The position numbers and the translations under genes are program-made. From assembly GCF_002407205.1 (NCBI RefSeq), contig NZ_CP023550.1, positions 129,106-193,105 of the forward strand: a stretch of DNA of 64,000 nucleotides. The letters run 5' to 3'. Shown one piece after another: positions 63,187 through 64,000 of the stretch. Under the pieces are notes generated by a model that did not search any database, was not told where the DNA came from, and saw only the letters and a program-made list of their open reading frames with translations. The DNA comes from Rhodobacter sp. CZR27. Its GTDB lineage: Bacteria > Pseudomonadota > Alphaproteobacteria > Rhodobacterales > Rhodobacteraceae. The stretch's first letter is position 1, and each line of letters opens with the position of its first letter.

Positions 63187-63992
63187 ACCGGCTGACCTCG
63201 CTTGCCCGGCGCGGCCTGGCCAGCGCCAGACTGCCCGCCCGGACCGTGATCGGCCGGCTGCGCCAGTACGGTCCCCGGCCGCCGCGCTTCGCGGGCGCCT
63301 ATGGCAGCGTGGCCGAGGCGCTCGCGGCCGTGCCTCCCGGACAGCTGGCGGGCTATGACCACGAGGCTGCGACCGAGGTCTCGTTCGAGGCGATGATCCA
63401 GGTGCATCTGTGGGATTATCCGGTGCTGTTCTGGCTCGACCGGGTGCTGAAGCCCGGAATGACGGTGCTGGACGCCGGAGGACATCTCGCCACCAAGCAC
63501 ACCGCCTTCGGCCGGCTCCTGAACCTGTCAGGCATCACCTGGGCGGTCCAGGATCTGCCCGCCATCGTCCGGCGTGGGCGCAGGCTTCAGGCCGAGGGGC
63601 ATCTGCCCGCGCATCTGCGGTTCCACGAGGATCCGGCCGACTGCCCGGCCCCCGATGTGCTGCTGGCCTCGGGCCTGCTGCAATACCTTGACCAGCCGCT
63701 CTCGGAGCTTGTCGGCCGGCTGGCCCGCCGTCCGTCCGTCATCCTCCTCAACAAGGTTGCCACGCGGGACGGTCCCGAAGTGGTCACGCTGGAGCGGATC
63801 GGGGAAACCCGGGTTCCCTATCGCATTCGGGACCACGCTCAATTCAGGCGCGAGCTGGATACCCTGGGATTTCATCTGGCGGATGAATGGGTGATTCCCG
63901 ACCTCAGCCACCGGATTGCCACCCATCCGGCATTGGGAGCAAGCACCAGCCGGGGTTTTGCCCTGACCTCCGATCCTCCGAAAGCCGTATGA
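63183..63992 (+). CDS. TIGR04325-family putative methyltransferase
   Basis: 269 aa. The family hallmark is YPVLFWLDRVLKPGMTVLDAGGHLATKH (motif I) followed by ITWAVQDLPAIVRRGRRL (motif II) and LLASGLLQYLDQPL. Members sit in O-antigen and capsule clusters and are predicted SAM-dependent methyltransferases; biochemical proof is lacking. Overlaps the flippase stop by four bases. It ends eight bases before the window ends, so any further operon genes lie outside. Confidence 0.85.
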   Translation: MNRLTSLARRGLASARLPARTVIGRLRQYGPRPPRFAGAYGSVAEALAAVPPGQLAGYDHEAATEVSFEAMIQVHLWDYPVLFWLDRVLKPGMTVLDAGGHLATKHTAFGRLLNLSGITWAVQDLPAIVRRGRRLQAEGHLPAHLRFHEDPADCPAPDVLLASGLLQYLDQPLSELVGRLARRPSVILLNKVATRDGPEVVTLERIGETRVPYRIRDHAQFRRELDTLGFHLADEWVIPDLSHRIATHPALGASTSRGFALTSDPPKAV

Positions 63993-64000
63993 GCGGTATA

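Overview
The window looks like chromosomal DNA of a GC-rich alphaproteobacterium, most likely of the Rhodobacteraceae (Rhodobacter/Cereibacter-like). The reasons are a complete periplasmic nitrate reductase operon in the order napKEFDABC, an exosortase E/protease fused gene beside a short VPEID-CTERM protein, DUF1127, and several RTX and type I secretion proteins. No tRNA, rRNA or CRISPR array was seen. Species identity is inference.

Layout. 0.1-6.4 kb: a DUF927-like protein with decayed ATPase motifs, then two divergent type I secretion substrates: a Calx-beta/RTX protein with a near-perfect 678-bp tandem repeat, and an M10 serralysin-type protease. 6.7-9.3 kb: a stress or anaerobiosis cluster (COG2187-type phosphotransferase, DUF2267, PRPP synthetase-like) with an FNR/DNR-like box in its divergent promoter. 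9.3-11.4 kb: a decayed torT fragment and an IS110-family (IS1111-type) insertion sequence. 11.5-13.4 kb: a third RTX protein. 13.8-18.6 kb: napKEFDABC. 18.8-20.6 kb: DUF1127 and a LuxR-type regulator translationally coupled to a small protein.

21.3-29.2 kb: a type I secretion operon with two unusual predicted substrates (a Gly/Asp/Gln-rich low-complexity protein that is frameshifted here, and a 698-aa protein with an I-x-Q-x-N-V repeat), followed by the ABC transporter and the HlyD-type adaptor; no TolC gene is present. 29.9-34.8 kb: a 965-aa SdrD-type surface protein, a 64-aa VPEID-CTERM protein and exosortase E/protease. 35.2-42.2 kb: a tightly overlapping six-gene glycan operon (SDR, sugar isomerase, membrane GT2-like protein, FAD oxidoreductase, GtrA, GT2-GT39 fusion). 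42.2-45.9 kb: two divergent chemoreceptors.

46.5-64 kb: an exopolysaccharide region: a single-module NRPS (C-A-T-TE) whose thioesterase has Cys in the nucleophile position, a GT4, a Tat-type beta-helix protein, an FAD mutase-like protein, a pyruvyltransferase, a Wzy/ligase-like protein, two methyltransferases, a GT2 and a Wzx-type flippase. Taken together the second half reads as a cell-surface or biofilm locus: secreted adhesins, an exosortase that anchors a tiny membrane protein, and a modified polysaccharide. Several GC-rich genes carry single-base frame disruptions, which are either real decay or homopolymer sequencing errors.
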